Source of the DNA: Oscillospiraceae bacterium
GTDB taxonomy: Bacteria > Bacillota > Clostridia > Oscillospirales > Acutalibacteraceae
Assembly: GCA_015066445.1 (NCBI GenBank)
Contig: SVOK01000010.1
Location: 1 to 57,240, forward strand
Length of the DNA: 57,240 nucleotides
Direction of reading: 5' to 3'
The translations under genes and the position numbers were made by a program. Below are positions 8,668 through 16,118 of the stretch, piece by piece. The notes under the pieces are model-generated. The model made no database searches. It saw only the letters and a program-made list of their open reading frames with translations, and had not been told where the DNA came from. Position 1 is the first letter of the stretch, and every line of letters begins with the position of its first letter.

Positions 8668-8901
8668 TTAGTCAATTTCAACTGAAATATTCTGGTTGTT
8701 TCTGCTTGCAGCGGCACGCATTACAACACGGATAGCATTGGCAATTCTGCCCTGCTTACCGATAACACGGCCCATATCCTGCTCAGCAACGTGAAGATGA
8801 TATACAATAACACCCTCATCATTAGCTTCGTCAACAGTAACAACAACCTGATCGGGGTTTTCAACTAAGCCCGATGCTAAAGAAATAAGAAGCTCTTTCA
8901 T
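8668..8901 (-). CDS. khpA: KH-domain RNA-binding protein KhpA
   Basis: This 77-residue protein is a single KH domain with the RNA-binding loop GRVIGKQGRIANAIR (about residues 43-57). KhpA partners with KhpB/Jag in Firmicutes and affects division and RNA levels; a jag gene lies at 47693. It follows rpsP in the usual rpsP-khpA order, but about 300 bp of inverted-repeat DNA separates the two. Confidence 0.92.
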   Translation of the reverse strand: MKELLISLASGLVENPDQVVVTVDEANDEGVIVYHLHVAEQDMGRVIGKQGRIANAIRVVMRAAASRNNQNISVEID

Positions 8902-8916
8902 TCGTTTTTTCCTCGC

Positions 8917-9196
8917 TTAGGCTGGCGAGAGTAGAACCCGTCACGCCTAACAAATAATAATTTTTTGCCTATTCTTGTCTCATCACTTGTAATACGTCAG
9001 TATTACTGCGTTCTTCGACCACGCCTTTTCAAAAAATTATTTATTTGGTAGGTCGAAGAGTTTTTCTCAGCCACCTTTTTTTGAAAGGTGAAGTGTGAAA
9101 TTTGCAGTAAGGCTGTCGCTTTACAAAAATGAGCGTGAGTAAGGCAGGAAAAGGTGGCAAGTAAAACCGTAATGGTTTCTACTCTCGCCGGCCTTA
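8917..9196. mobile_element. MITE-like element with about 23-bp terminal inverted repeats
   Basis: The left end at 8917-8939 and the right end at 9174-9196 are inverse copies with only a few mismatches around the shared core GGCGAGAGTAGAA. Inside are further inverted pairs: 8951-8967 with 9030-9047, and CTTCGACC (9013-9020) with GGTCGAAG (9051-9058). No open frame of note is present. It occupies nearly the whole gap between rpsP (stop 3 nt away) and khpA, and is best explained as a non-autonomous transposable element or a large structured RNA segment. Confidence 0.6.
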
Positions 9197-9199
9197 AGA

Positions 9200-9442
9200 T
9201 TAAAGAACACCGTTTTTCTTGAGTAAAGCCTTAACGGTATCGGTAGGCTGAGCTCCGTTAGAGATCCACTTCTTAGCCTTTTCGCTGTCAATGTTTACAG
9301 CTGCGGGGTCCTTAGTAGGATCATAGGTGCCGATTTCCTCGATGAAGCGACCGTCACGAGGATATCTCGAATCGGCTACAACAACACGGTAGAAGGGAGC
9401 ACGTTTTGCGCCCATACGGCGAAGTCTGATTTTTACTGCCAT
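9200..9442 (-). CDS. rpsP: 30S ribosomal protein S16
   Basis: This 80-residue protein is recognised by its N-terminus ([20 protein letters not shown]) and the [18 protein letters not shown] segment. It is a primary assembly protein of the 30S subunit. It lies downstream of ffh in the same direction, the common Firmicutes order ylxM-ffh-rpsP-khpA. Confidence 0.98.
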   Translation of the reverse strand: MAVKIRLRRMGAKRAPFYRVVVADSRYPRDGRFIEEIGTYDPTKDPAAVNIDSEKAKKWISNGAQPTDTVKALLKKNGVL

Positions 9443-9503
9443 TGTTTTTCCACCTCCGTTTAGAGAATTAAAAAATTGTTTTATATGTTTTAAAAGATAA
9501 ATC

Positions 9504-10868
9504 TTAAAAACCTAAATTATTAAAGCCACCGCCCGGCATATTCATTCCACGCAGCATTTTGCGTTTGCCACCCTTGGAATTCATTTGCTTGAACATCTTT
9601 TTCATCTGCTCATATTGTTTCAAAAGGCGGTTGACATCTTCAACCTTAACGCCTGAGCCAGCGGCTATTCGCTTGCGGCGTGAAGCATTTATAATGTCAG
9701 GCTTTTCACGTTCCTTTTTGGTCATTGAGGTTATAATTGCCTCAATTCTTAAAAGCTGACGGTCATCAATATCAACATCACGCAGCTGTTTATCCATACC
9801 GGGAAGCATTGAAAGGATACTCTTAAGCGAGCCCATTTTCTTTATCTGATGGAACTGATCTAAAAGATCGTTCATATCAAACTTGTTTTCCTGAAGCTTT
9901 CTTGCGGCTTCCTCCGCCTTTTTCTCGTCTATCTCGGACTCAACCTTTTCTATAAGGGAGAGCACATCGCCCATACCGAGTATACGGGAAGCCATTCTGT
10001 CAGGGTGGAATTCCTCTAACTGGTCAAGCTTTTCGCCCACACCTGCATACATAATGGGTTTTCCGGTAACTGCTTTTACCGACAATGCCGCACCGCCACG
10101 GGTGTCACCGTCAAGCTTAGTGAGAATTACACCGTCAAGCTCTAATATATCATTAAAGGATTTTGCAATGTTAACTGCGTCCTGACCGACCATTGAGTCG
10201 ATTACAAGAAGTATGTTATGAACCTCAACTGCTTCGGTAATGCGTTTTAGTTCATCCATAAGCTCGGTGTCAATATGAAGTCGTCCTGCAGTATCGAGAA
10301 TGAGGAAATCGTGACCGTAATCTCTTGCATAAGCCACAGCTTTTTTTGCAATGATTTCGGGCTTTTCTGTTCCCATTTCAAAAACAGGAGCATCCACAGC
10401 TTTACCAACAACCTTTAACTGCTCGATAGCAGCAGGACGGTAAATATCGCAAGCAGCAAGCATTGGTCTGTGACCCTGCGCCCGCAAAAGCTTAGCCAAT
10501 TTTGCTGAATGTGTAGTTTTACCTGAGCCTTGCAAACCGCACATCATAATAACGGTGGGCAGCTTGTTTGAAATATTAAGACGAGCCTGTTCATTGCCCA
10601 TTAAGGCGGTCAGCTCTTCTTTAACTATTTTTATAACCATCTGCGGAGCAGTAAGGCTTTCCATTACATTGGCGCCTATGCACTTTTCAGATACGGTATT
10701 GGTGAAATCCTTTGCAACCTTGTAGTTAACGTCGGCCTCGAGAAGTGCTAATCGCACCTCACGCATAGCAGTCTTTACATCAGACTCGCTTAGCTTACCC
10801 TTTGAACGCAGGCGCTTAAAGACAGCGGAAAGCTTATCAGATAAATTATCAAACGCCATTTTGTTCAC
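9504..10868 (-). CDS. ffh: Signal recognition particle protein Ffh (SRP54)
   Basis: This 454-residue SRP GTPase delivers membrane and secreted proteins to FtsY and SecYEG. It has the N domain (1-85), the G domain with P-loop [14 protein letters not shown] (about 108-121), DTAGRLHID and [10 protein letters not shown], and a methionine-rich M domain that binds SRP RNA and signal peptides, ending in a Gly/Met/Lys-rich tail. It follows ylxM directly (3-bp gap). Confidence 0.97.
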   Translation of the reverse strand: MNKMAFDNLSDKLSAVFKRLRSKGKLSESDVKTAMREVRLALLEADVNYKVAKDFTNTVSEKCIGANVMESLTAPQMVIKIVKEELTALMGNEQARLNISNKLPTVIMMCGLQGSGKTTHSAKLAKLLRAQGHRPMLAACDIYRPAAIEQLKVVGKAVDAPVFEMGTEKPEIIAKKAVAYARDYGHDFLILDTAGRLHIDTELMDELKRITEAVEVHNILLVIDSMVGQDAVNIAKSFNDILELDGVILTKLDGDTRGGAALSVKAVTGKPIMYAGVGEKLDQLEEFHPDRMASRILGMGDVLSLIEKVESEIDEKKAEEAARKLQENKFDMNDLLDQFHQIKKMGSLKSILSMLPGMDKQLRDVDIDDRQLLRIEAIITSMTKKEREKPDIINASRRKRIAAGSGVKVEDVNRLLKQYEQMKKMFKQMNSKGGKRKMLRGMNMPGGGFNNLGF

Positions 10869-10871
10869 TCC

Positions 10872-11177
10872 TTACAAATTATCTATAATATCAAGAATTT
10901 CATTGATTTTTTCGGTATTGCTGTTTTTAACCTCAGCAGAAAGCTCTTTTAGTTTTAAAAAGCTTTTACAGTAACCGCATTTTTCTTCTAAAGAGTTTAA
11001 CTGCGCTACCGCTCTTTTAATAAGGTCATTAACACCCTGACGGGTGATGCCCTCATTTTCGGCAATTTCCGAAAGGGATAGGTCATCATTGTAATAATAT
11101 TCGGTAAGAGTTCTTTGCTTTTTACTTAAAACAAAGCCATAAACATCAAGCAAAGCGGAAACATATAAATCTTTCAC
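10872..11177 (-). CDS. ylxM: YlxM/p13-like helix-turn-helix protein
   Basis: This 101-residue protein has a sigma-70 region-4-like helix-turn-helix (SLSEIAENEGITRQGVNDLI, about residues 34-53). YlxM proteins are nearly always encoded directly upstream of ffh and have been linked to SRP function. The position here, 3 bp before ffh, matches. Confidence 0.92.
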   Translation of the reverse strand: MKDLYVSALLDVYGFVLSKKQRTLTEYYYNDDLSLSEIAENEGITRQGVNDLIKRAVAQLNSLEEKCGYCKSFLKLKELSAEVKNSNTEKINEILDIIDNL

Positions 11178-11254
11178 TTAAAGCACCTCACCGAATAGGG
11201 ATTATATCATATAAAACTACAGCTGTCAAGCTTTTTTCTTTACAGTCCCGATTT

Positions 11255-11860
11255 TTATATAATATCGTAAACTTCAACAATTCCGCTTTTGTGGTAAAGG
11301 GAGGGAGTTATAAGCAGGGAATAGCCTCTGCCGTTGTCTGCGGTCCATTCAACAGGCTTGTGTCTTGGCACAGCAGTAGCACCAAGCAGCATCATAATAG
11401 CACCACCGTGCATTATAACACCTGCGCTTTCCTTGCCCTTTTCCAGCATATCAAGCACAATCTGGTTAAGACCGATGCACAACCTTTTAATAAAGTCTGT
11501 GTTGCTTTCACCATCGGGCGGAGCTGCAAGCTTGCCAGAAGCCCAGCTTAAAAAATCAGGGTGATTTTCAAGCTCTTCTGCGGTTTTGCCCTCAAAAGCA
11601 CCGAAATCATATTCCTTTAAATTCTCAACGCCGATAATTTCTTTATCGGGGAAAAGCACCGCTCCTGTTTGCTTGCAACGAAGCATTGGGCTTGAATAAA
11701 GAAGCTCTATTTCGGGATATTCCATATTTTCCTTTAAGAGTCTTAATTCATTAAGACCCTCAGGGGAGAGAGGCATATCAGTTTTTGAGCCGATATACTG
11801 ACCCAAAACATTAGCATCTGTAGCACCGTGTCTTATCAGGTGTATTTTAAGTGTTCTCAT
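11255..11860 (-). CDS. Histidine phosphatase superfamily protein (phosphoglycerate mutase-like)
   Basis: This 201-residue protein carries the catalytic LIRHGATDAN motif (His about residue 10) and a second conserved HGG near residue 151. This fold includes phosphoglycerate mutases, alpha-ribazole phosphatases and broad phosphatases; the substrate cannot be chosen from sequence. It overlaps hemW by 4 bp and is the last gene of the pduL-hemW operon. Confidence 0.85.
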   Translation of the reverse strand: MRTLKIHLIRHGATDANVLGQYIGSKTDMPLSPEGLNELRLLKENMEYPEIELLYSSPMLRCKQTGAVLFPDKEIIGVENLKEYDFGAFEGKTAEELENHPDFLSWASGKLAAPPDGESNTDFIKRLCIGLNQIVLDMLEKGKESAGVIMHGGAIMMLLGATAVPRHKPVEWTADNGRGYSLLITPSLYHKSGIVEVYDII

Positions 11861-12972
11861 ATTTCACACTCCAATAATTCTGTAATAATACTGTTGGATA
11901 ATAGCATACCCTTATTTGTAAGCGATATATTATTTTCGGTTATATCAATAAGCTTAGCTTTTTTAAAAATACGGCATTTTTCCATAAACTCTGCAGATAG
12001 CTCGTTTCCAAAAAGGTTTTTGAATTCTTTAGGGGAAATACCACTTTTAAGCCTTAGCCTTAGCATAATATATTCCTCTTTGCCGCCACCATTGCCGTCG
12101 GATAAAGGGGAGCTGCCGTTTATAAAGCCCTTTAAATCCTTTGGGTAGAAAAAACGTTTGCCGCCAAGCATTGAATGTGCGGCAGGACCTATTCCCAAAT
12201 AATCGTCTCCCAGCCAGTATTTAAGATTATGTCGGCTTTGTTTGCCCTTTTTTGCAAAATTTGAAATTTCATAATGATCATAACCTGAGCTTTCAAAATA
12301 ATCGCTCATTTGCAAATATTGCTCTGCCTGAGCATCATCGTCGGGAAGAGCGAGAGTCTCCCTTTGGGCAAAAAAAGCGGTGTTTTCCTCAATTTTAAGC
12401 ATATAGGCTGAAATATGGTCGGGGGATAATGAGGATATAAAATCCAAATCATATTTAAGTGTTTCACTTGTGGAGCGAGGAAGACCTATCATAATATCAA
12501 GAGATATATTATTGAAGCCCATTTTGCGCGCAGTTGTTACGGTGTTTTCGGTGTCCTTGACGGAGTGTGTTCTGCCAAGAGTTTTAAGCATACTGTCACT
12601 ACCGCTTTGCGCTCCTATGGAAAGACGGTTGATATCGGCTTTTTTAGCATATTCCAAAAGACCTTCACTGCTTGTGGAAGGATTAAGTTCCAGAGTGATT
12701 TCACAGTTTTCGGCCACATTAAAGGCACTTTTAACCTCATAAATCAGGTTTGGCAGGCGGTGGTAGAGTAAAGAGGGAGTGCCGCCGCCTAAATATATAG
12801 TATCAATGGGGCGGCCATTTAAACCGCCGCCCCATTGATGTATACTTTTTATTAATGCACTTGTGTAATTATCCAAAAGCTCCTCTGTTACAAAAGAGGA
12901 ATAAAAATCACAATATTTGCACTTTTTTTGGCAAAAGGGAATATGTAAATAAAGCCCCAAGCTATTAGTCAA
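11857..12972 (-). CDS. hemW: Radical SAM heme chaperone HemW
   Basis: This 371-residue protein has the 4Fe-4S motif CQKKCKYC (CxxxCxxC, about residues 14-21), the GGGTPSLL strand and the HNLKYW motif that marks HemW rather than the coproporphyrinogen dehydrogenase HemN. HemW binds heme and passes it to apoproteins. It overlaps both neighbours by a few bases (pduL upstream, phosphatase downstream). Confidence 0.93.
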   Translation of the reverse strand: MTNSLGLYLHIPFCQKKCKYCDFYSSFVTEELLDNYTSALIKSIHQWGGGLNGRPIDTIYLGGGTPSLLYHRLPNLIYEVKSAFNVAENCEITLELNPSTSSEGLLEYAKKADINRLSIGAQSGSDSMLKTLGRTHSVKDTENTVTTARKMGFNNISLDIMIGLPRSTSETLKYDLDFISSLSPDHISAYMLKIEENTAFFAQRETLALPDDDAQAEQYLQMSDYFESSGYDHYEISNFAKKGKQSRHNLKYWLGDDYLGIGPAAHSMLGGKRFFYPKDLKGFINGSSPLSDGNGGGKEEYIMLRLRLKSGISPKEFKNLFGNELSAEFMEKCRIFKKAKLIDITENNISLTNKGMLLSNSIITELLECEI

Positions 12973-13537
12973 TTATTTCACCGATACAGCTTCCGGGAAC
13001 GCAAGCTGCGTTAGCCTCATCAGTATCAATGTGCATAGCAAGAGCGTAGCTATCGCTAACACGGGCAACAACATCGCCGAATACCAAAGCTCTGCCCTCT
13101 GTGGGGATTTTAACCGATACTATCTGTTTGTCAGTTATGCCGTATTTCTCAGCATCGGCAACGGTCATATGAATATGACGCTTAGCAGCGATAACGCCCT
13201 CTGTAATTTCAACCTCGCCTGCAGGTCCGATAAGCTTGCAAGCACCGGTGCCTTTAATGTCACCCGACTCTCTGATAGGAGCGGTAACACCGATAGAACG
13301 AGCATCTGTTAAAGAAAGCTCAACCTGAGTATCAGGACGAACAGGGCCTAAGATAGAAGCCTTGAGGCTGCCCTTTGCACCTACAACAGTAAGCTTTTCT
13401 TCACAAGCGAACTGACCGGGCTGTGAAAGGTCCTTTTTATTTGTGAGCTCATAGCCCTCACCGAAAAGAATGTCAAGATCCTTACGGGATACGTGTACGT
13501 GACGTGCGGAAATTTCAACTAAAACCTGCTTCTGCAT
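12965..13537 (-). CDS. pduL: PduL-type phosphate acyltransferase
   Basis: This 190-residue PduL enzyme interconverts acyl-CoA and acyl-phosphate and is unrelated to Pta. Histidine motifs RHVHVS (about 12-17) and RHIHMT (about 122-127) plus HIDTDEAN near the C-terminus are the two-domain metal-binding hallmarks. There is no N-terminal encapsulation peptide and no microcompartment gene nearby, so it is probably the housekeeping phosphotransacetylase for acetate formation. First gene of a three-gene minus-strand operon. Confidence 0.93.
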   Translation of the reverse strand: MQKQVLVEISARHVHVSRKDLDILFGEGYELTNKKDLSQPGQFACEEKLTVVGAKGSLKASILGPVRPDTQVELSLTDARSIGVTAPIRESGDIKGTGACKLIGPAGEVEITEGVIAAKRHIHMTVADAEKYGITDKQIVSVKIPTEGRALVFGDVVARVSDSYALAMHIDTDEANAACVPGSCIGEIID

Positions 13538-13574
13538 TAAAAAAACTCCTTTAATATTTAAATTCTATACTGTA

Positions 13575-13602
13575 ATTGTACCATATTTTTACGGCTTTTC
13601 AA
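13575..13602 (-). promoter_or_regulatory. Promoter of the pduL operon
   Basis: Read on the minus strand, TTGAAA (13597-13602) and TACAAT (13575-13580) are separated by 16 bp, about 38 bp before the pduL start. Confidence 0.5.
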
Positions 13603-13674
13603 GTGTTAAACTTAAAAAAAGCTAAAATAATATGCTGAGATATTTAAACTGTTCATAATTTATTCAAAAATATG

Positions 13675-13703
13675 TTGTGTTTTTATTCGAAATATGATAA
13701 TAT
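13675..13703 (+). promoter_or_regulatory. Possible promoter of the E2-like acyltransferase
   Basis: TTGTGT (13675-13680), a 17-bp spacer and TAATAT (13698-13703). This is a moderate match in a very AT-rich gap. Confidence 0.35.
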
Positions 13704-13763
13704 ATATAATATATTTGTATTAAAATTTGTTTTGCTGTCGAAAAACAGCAGTTAGGAGAGAAT

Positions 13764-14609
13764 ATGAGAGCAGACGGAAAAAGGGTTAGAAACACTGACC
13801 CGATGTATACTGTGGCAGCGCATATTATGAGCAAGCGTGTTGACTCAATGAATATGATAACCATTGATATACCGTATGACCCTATGCAGGAGTATCTTAA
13901 TGAAAAGCGCAAGCAGGGAATAAATCTTAGTCATATGTCTATTCTGGTTGCAGCATATCTCAGAACAATGGCGGAATATCCCGAGCTTAACCGTTTCATC
14001 ATTAACTGCAAGGCATACGCCCGCAAAGAGCTTGCTATTGCAATGGTGGTTTTAAAGGGCGGCAAGGCTGATAACGGCACAATGTCCAAAATGTATTTTA
14101 AAGCTGAGGATACAATTTTTGATGTACATAATAAAATAGAAGAATATGTTGTTGCCAACCGTGAAACCCCCGAGAAAAACGGAACGGAGAAGATAATAAA
14201 GTTCCTTTTAAGTATACCCGGACTTCTTCGTTGGGGAGTAAGATTTTTTAAGCTTTTGGACCGTTATGGATTGCTGCCTAAATTCATAATTGATATGTCT
14301 CCTTTCCACAACAGTCTTGTAATATCAAATCTTATTTCGATAAGAACAAATCATATTTATCATCACTGCTACGAATTCGGTACAACAAGCGTATTTATTA
14401 CTATGGGTAATTTACGGGAGGTTCCAAAGCGCAAGAACGGTGAAATTGTGTTTGAGCGTTCTATTCCCTTGGGTGTTGTTATGGACGAAAGAATAGCATC
14501 GGGTAGCTATTTTGCTATGGCTTTCAGAAAAATGAAAAAATACCTCAAAAACCCTGAGCTTTTAGAGCTGCCTCCGGAAGAAGTTAAACCCGACCCCGGA
14601 CTGAAATAA
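13764..14609 (+). CDS. Stand-alone E2/CAT-fold acyltransferase-like protein with an altered active site
   Basis: This 281-residue protein resembles the catalytic domain of 2-oxo acid dehydrogenase E2 and chloramphenicol acetyltransferase (SHMSILVAAYLRTMAEYPELN near the start; FGTTSVFITMGNL and LGVVMDERIASGSYFAMAF near the end). It has no lipoyl or E1-binding domain, and no E1/E3 genes are near. The HxxxDG catalytic motif is replaced by E-R-I-A-S-G, so both the catalytic His and the Asp are lost. It may be a different acyltransferase or a non-enzymatic relative. RBS AGGAGA precedes the ATG. Confidence 0.7.
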   Translation: MRADGKRVRNTDPMYTVAAHIMSKRVDSMNMITIDIPYDPMQEYLNEKRKQGINLSHMSILVAAYLRTMAEYPELNRFIINCKAYARKELAIAMVVLKGGKADNGTMSKMYFKAEDTIFDVHNKIEEYVVANRETPEKNGTEKIIKFLLSIPGLLRWGVRFFKLLDRYGLLPKFIIDMSPFHNSLVISNLISIRTNHIYHHCYEFGTTSVFITMGNLREVPKRKNGEIVFERSIPLGVVMDERIASGSYFAMAFRKMKKYLKNPELLELPPEEVKPDPGLK

Positions 14610-14613
14610 TAAT

Positions 14614-14660
14614 AAAACCGCACAAATGTCTTTTTAAAACAGGTTTTGTGCGGTTTTTCG
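14614..14660 (+). terminator. Intrinsic terminator after the acyltransferase
   Basis: AAAACCGCACAAA (14614-14626) pairs with TTTGTGCGGTTTT (14645-14657) around an 18-nt loop, followed by T residues. Confidence 0.85.
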
Positions 14661-14670
14661 CTTTTATTAA

Positions 14671-14699
14671 TTGACAAAATATGCAGTTTGGATTAAAAT
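14671..14699 (+). promoter_or_regulatory. Promoter of rpe
   Basis: TTGACA (14671-14676), 17-bp spacer, TAAAAT (14694-14699), about 28 bp before the rpe ATG with AGGAG between. Confidence 0.8.
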
Positions 14700-14732
14700 T
14701 ATAGTGTAAAACCAATTGTTAGGAGATTAGTT

Positions 14733-15377
14733 ATGTCAGTTAAAATTTCTCCCTCCGTTTTAACAGCGGATTTTTTAACACTAAGTGATGATATTGCCCG
14801 TCTTGAAACGGCAGGTGTGGATATGCTCCACCTTGATGTTATGGACGGTATTTTTGTACCCAATATCTCGTTTGGAGTGCCTGTTATAAAGGCTATAAAA
14901 AAGCATTCCACAGTGCCACTTGATGTTCATCTGATGATAGACAGACCTCACAGATACATTAAGGAATTTGCTTCAGTTGCGGATATTTTAGGATTTCATT
15001 ATGAAGCCGGAAGTCCCGTAGCAGAGACCTTGCAGGAAATAAGGGATTTAGGCTGCAAATCCTGCCTTACAATAAAGCCTTGCACTGAGCCTGAGGAAAT
15101 TTTCGAATTTTTACCTCTTTGCGATATGGTACTTGTAATGTCGGTTGAGCCAGGCTTTGGCGGTCAGAGCTTTATGCCCTCGGCATTGCTTAAGCTTTCA
15201 AAATTAAAGGCTGAATGTGAGAGACAGGGTCTTAATATTGAGCTCGAGGTTGACGGCGGCATAAACGGTGAAACCGCTCTGCAAGCAGTAGAGGCGGGGG
15301 CTACTGTTTTGGTTGCAGGCAGTTATCTTTTTTCCGACCAGATGGAGGAAAGAGTAAAGCTAATGAAGTCTCTTTGA
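14733..15377 (+). CDS. rpe: Ribulose-phosphate 3-epimerase
   Basis: This 214-residue TIM-barrel enzyme interconverts ribulose-5-P and xylulose-5-P. It has the SPSVLTADF start, HLDVMDGIFVPNISFG (metal His and catalytic Asp), DVHLMIDRP, MSVEPGFGGQSF and the late EVDGGIN with the second catalytic Asp. It has its own promoter. Its last 18 bp overlap the tail of the convergent MecA-like gene. Confidence 0.96.
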   Translation: MSVKISPSVLTADFLTLSDDIARLETAGVDMLHLDVMDGIFVPNISFGVPVIKAIKKHSTVPLDVHLMIDRPHRYIKEFASVADILGFHYEAGSPVAETLQEIRDLGCKSCLTIKPCTEPEEIFEFLPLCDMVLVMSVEPGFGGQSFMPSALLKLSKLKAECERQGLNIELEVDGGINGETALQAVEAGATVLVAGSYLFSDQMEERVKLMKSL

Positions 15378-15920
15378 GAAGAATTTGCCGTAGCGCTCGA
15401 TAGCGCAGTTTAAAATAAGCGGCTTGCCGTATTCCTTTGTGTATTCAACGGCGTTTTGGCTATCGTTTATTTCAAAGCAAAATTCGTGTAGCACAAATAA
15501 CTGCTCTTTCGGATTCTTGCAGTTTACAATAAGGCTGTATCCCTTTTCGGTTTTATAAAGATGACTTAAAAAACGAAAATTCCGTACATTTTTATAAAGC
15601 TCGGTTATACCTGCGGTAAGCGCTTCGGAATCAGAAAACTCAAATACACATTCATTGTCAGGTGTTTTTCTTTTTGGTAATAACGCCACAAGCAAAATCT
15701 CACAGCCGAAGTTCTCTTTCACTTTGATTTTTGCTGAAATTTTGCAGTTTTTGTTAAAAAGGGAATGGGTAGTTATAATATCGTTTAGTAATAAATTGAG
15801 CGAGTTTTTAACCTTTGGACCAAGGCTGTAAAGAGTAGAATATTCCCCGAAACAGGTTATAACCTCGGTATGAGTGAGCAAAATTCTGATTTTGTTTTGC
15901 GTTATTACAGATACGGTCAT
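15360..15920 (-). CDS. MecA-like adaptor protein
   Basis: This 186-residue protein is tentatively placed in the MecA (ClpC adaptor) family. The second half has the expected features: FEFSDSEALTAGITELY, then a hairpin LSHLYKTEKGYSLIVNC, and a final E(Y)GKP...YGKFF resembling the MecA C-terminal domain that binds ClpC. The N-terminal half (residues 1-85) is divergent and matches the MecA substrate-binding domain only loosely. MecA delivers proteins for ClpCP degradation. Convergent with rpe, overlapping 18 bp at the 3' ends. Confidence 0.55.
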   Translation of the reverse strand: MTVSVITQNKIRILLTHTEVITCFGEYSTLYSLGPKVKNSLNLLLNDIITTHSLFNKNCKISAKIKVKENFGCEILLVALLPKRKTPDNECVFEFSDSEALTAGITELYKNVRNFRFLSHLYKTEKGYSLIVNCKNPKEQLFVLHEFCFEINDSQNAVEYTKEYGKPLILNCAIERYGKFFSKRLH

Positions 15921-15979
15921 AATTAAACACCTGATTATCTACCACCAATTCAGGCAAAACTACCTTTGAGGTGGTTTAT

Positions 15980-16105
15980 ATGAAAACTAAAAAAATGAGT
16001 CACGCTGTGAGGCTGTTTTTGAAATCTATGCTTTATACGGTTGCAGCAATAACCTTATTGGTTATCGGTTATTTTTCGGCTCAGTTTTTTTTCACTAATT
16101 TTTAA
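15980..16105 (+). CDS. 41-residue membrane microprotein
   Basis: The frame starts at the ATG at 15980, preceded by GAGGTGG with a five-base gap, and ends at TAA 16103-16105. A basic N-terminus (MKTKK) is followed by one hydrophobic segment of about 20 residues (about 16-38). It ends 13 bp before the phosphohexomutase ATG and inside that gene's ribosome binding site region, so the two are probably co-transcribed. No family is recognised. A good RBS and a clean single-pass layout support it being real. Confidence 0.55.
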   Translation: MKTKKMSHAVRLFLKSMLYTVAAITLLVIGYFSAQFFFTNF

Positions 16106-16118
16106 AGGAGTAAAACCT

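Noticed and set aside
11828-12771. Open frames on the plus strand opposite hemW and the histidine phosphatase
   Set aside because: They are antisense shadows without ribosome binding sites or family features; the minus-strand genes have full motifs.
12965-13537. PduL as evidence of a bacterial microcompartment
   Set aside because: No shell proteins or encapsulation peptide are present; it is in an operon with hemW.
13764-14609. A pyruvate or branched-chain dehydrogenase E2 subunit
   Set aside because: No lipoyl domain, no E1/E3 genes nearby and the HxxxDG catalytic motif is absent.
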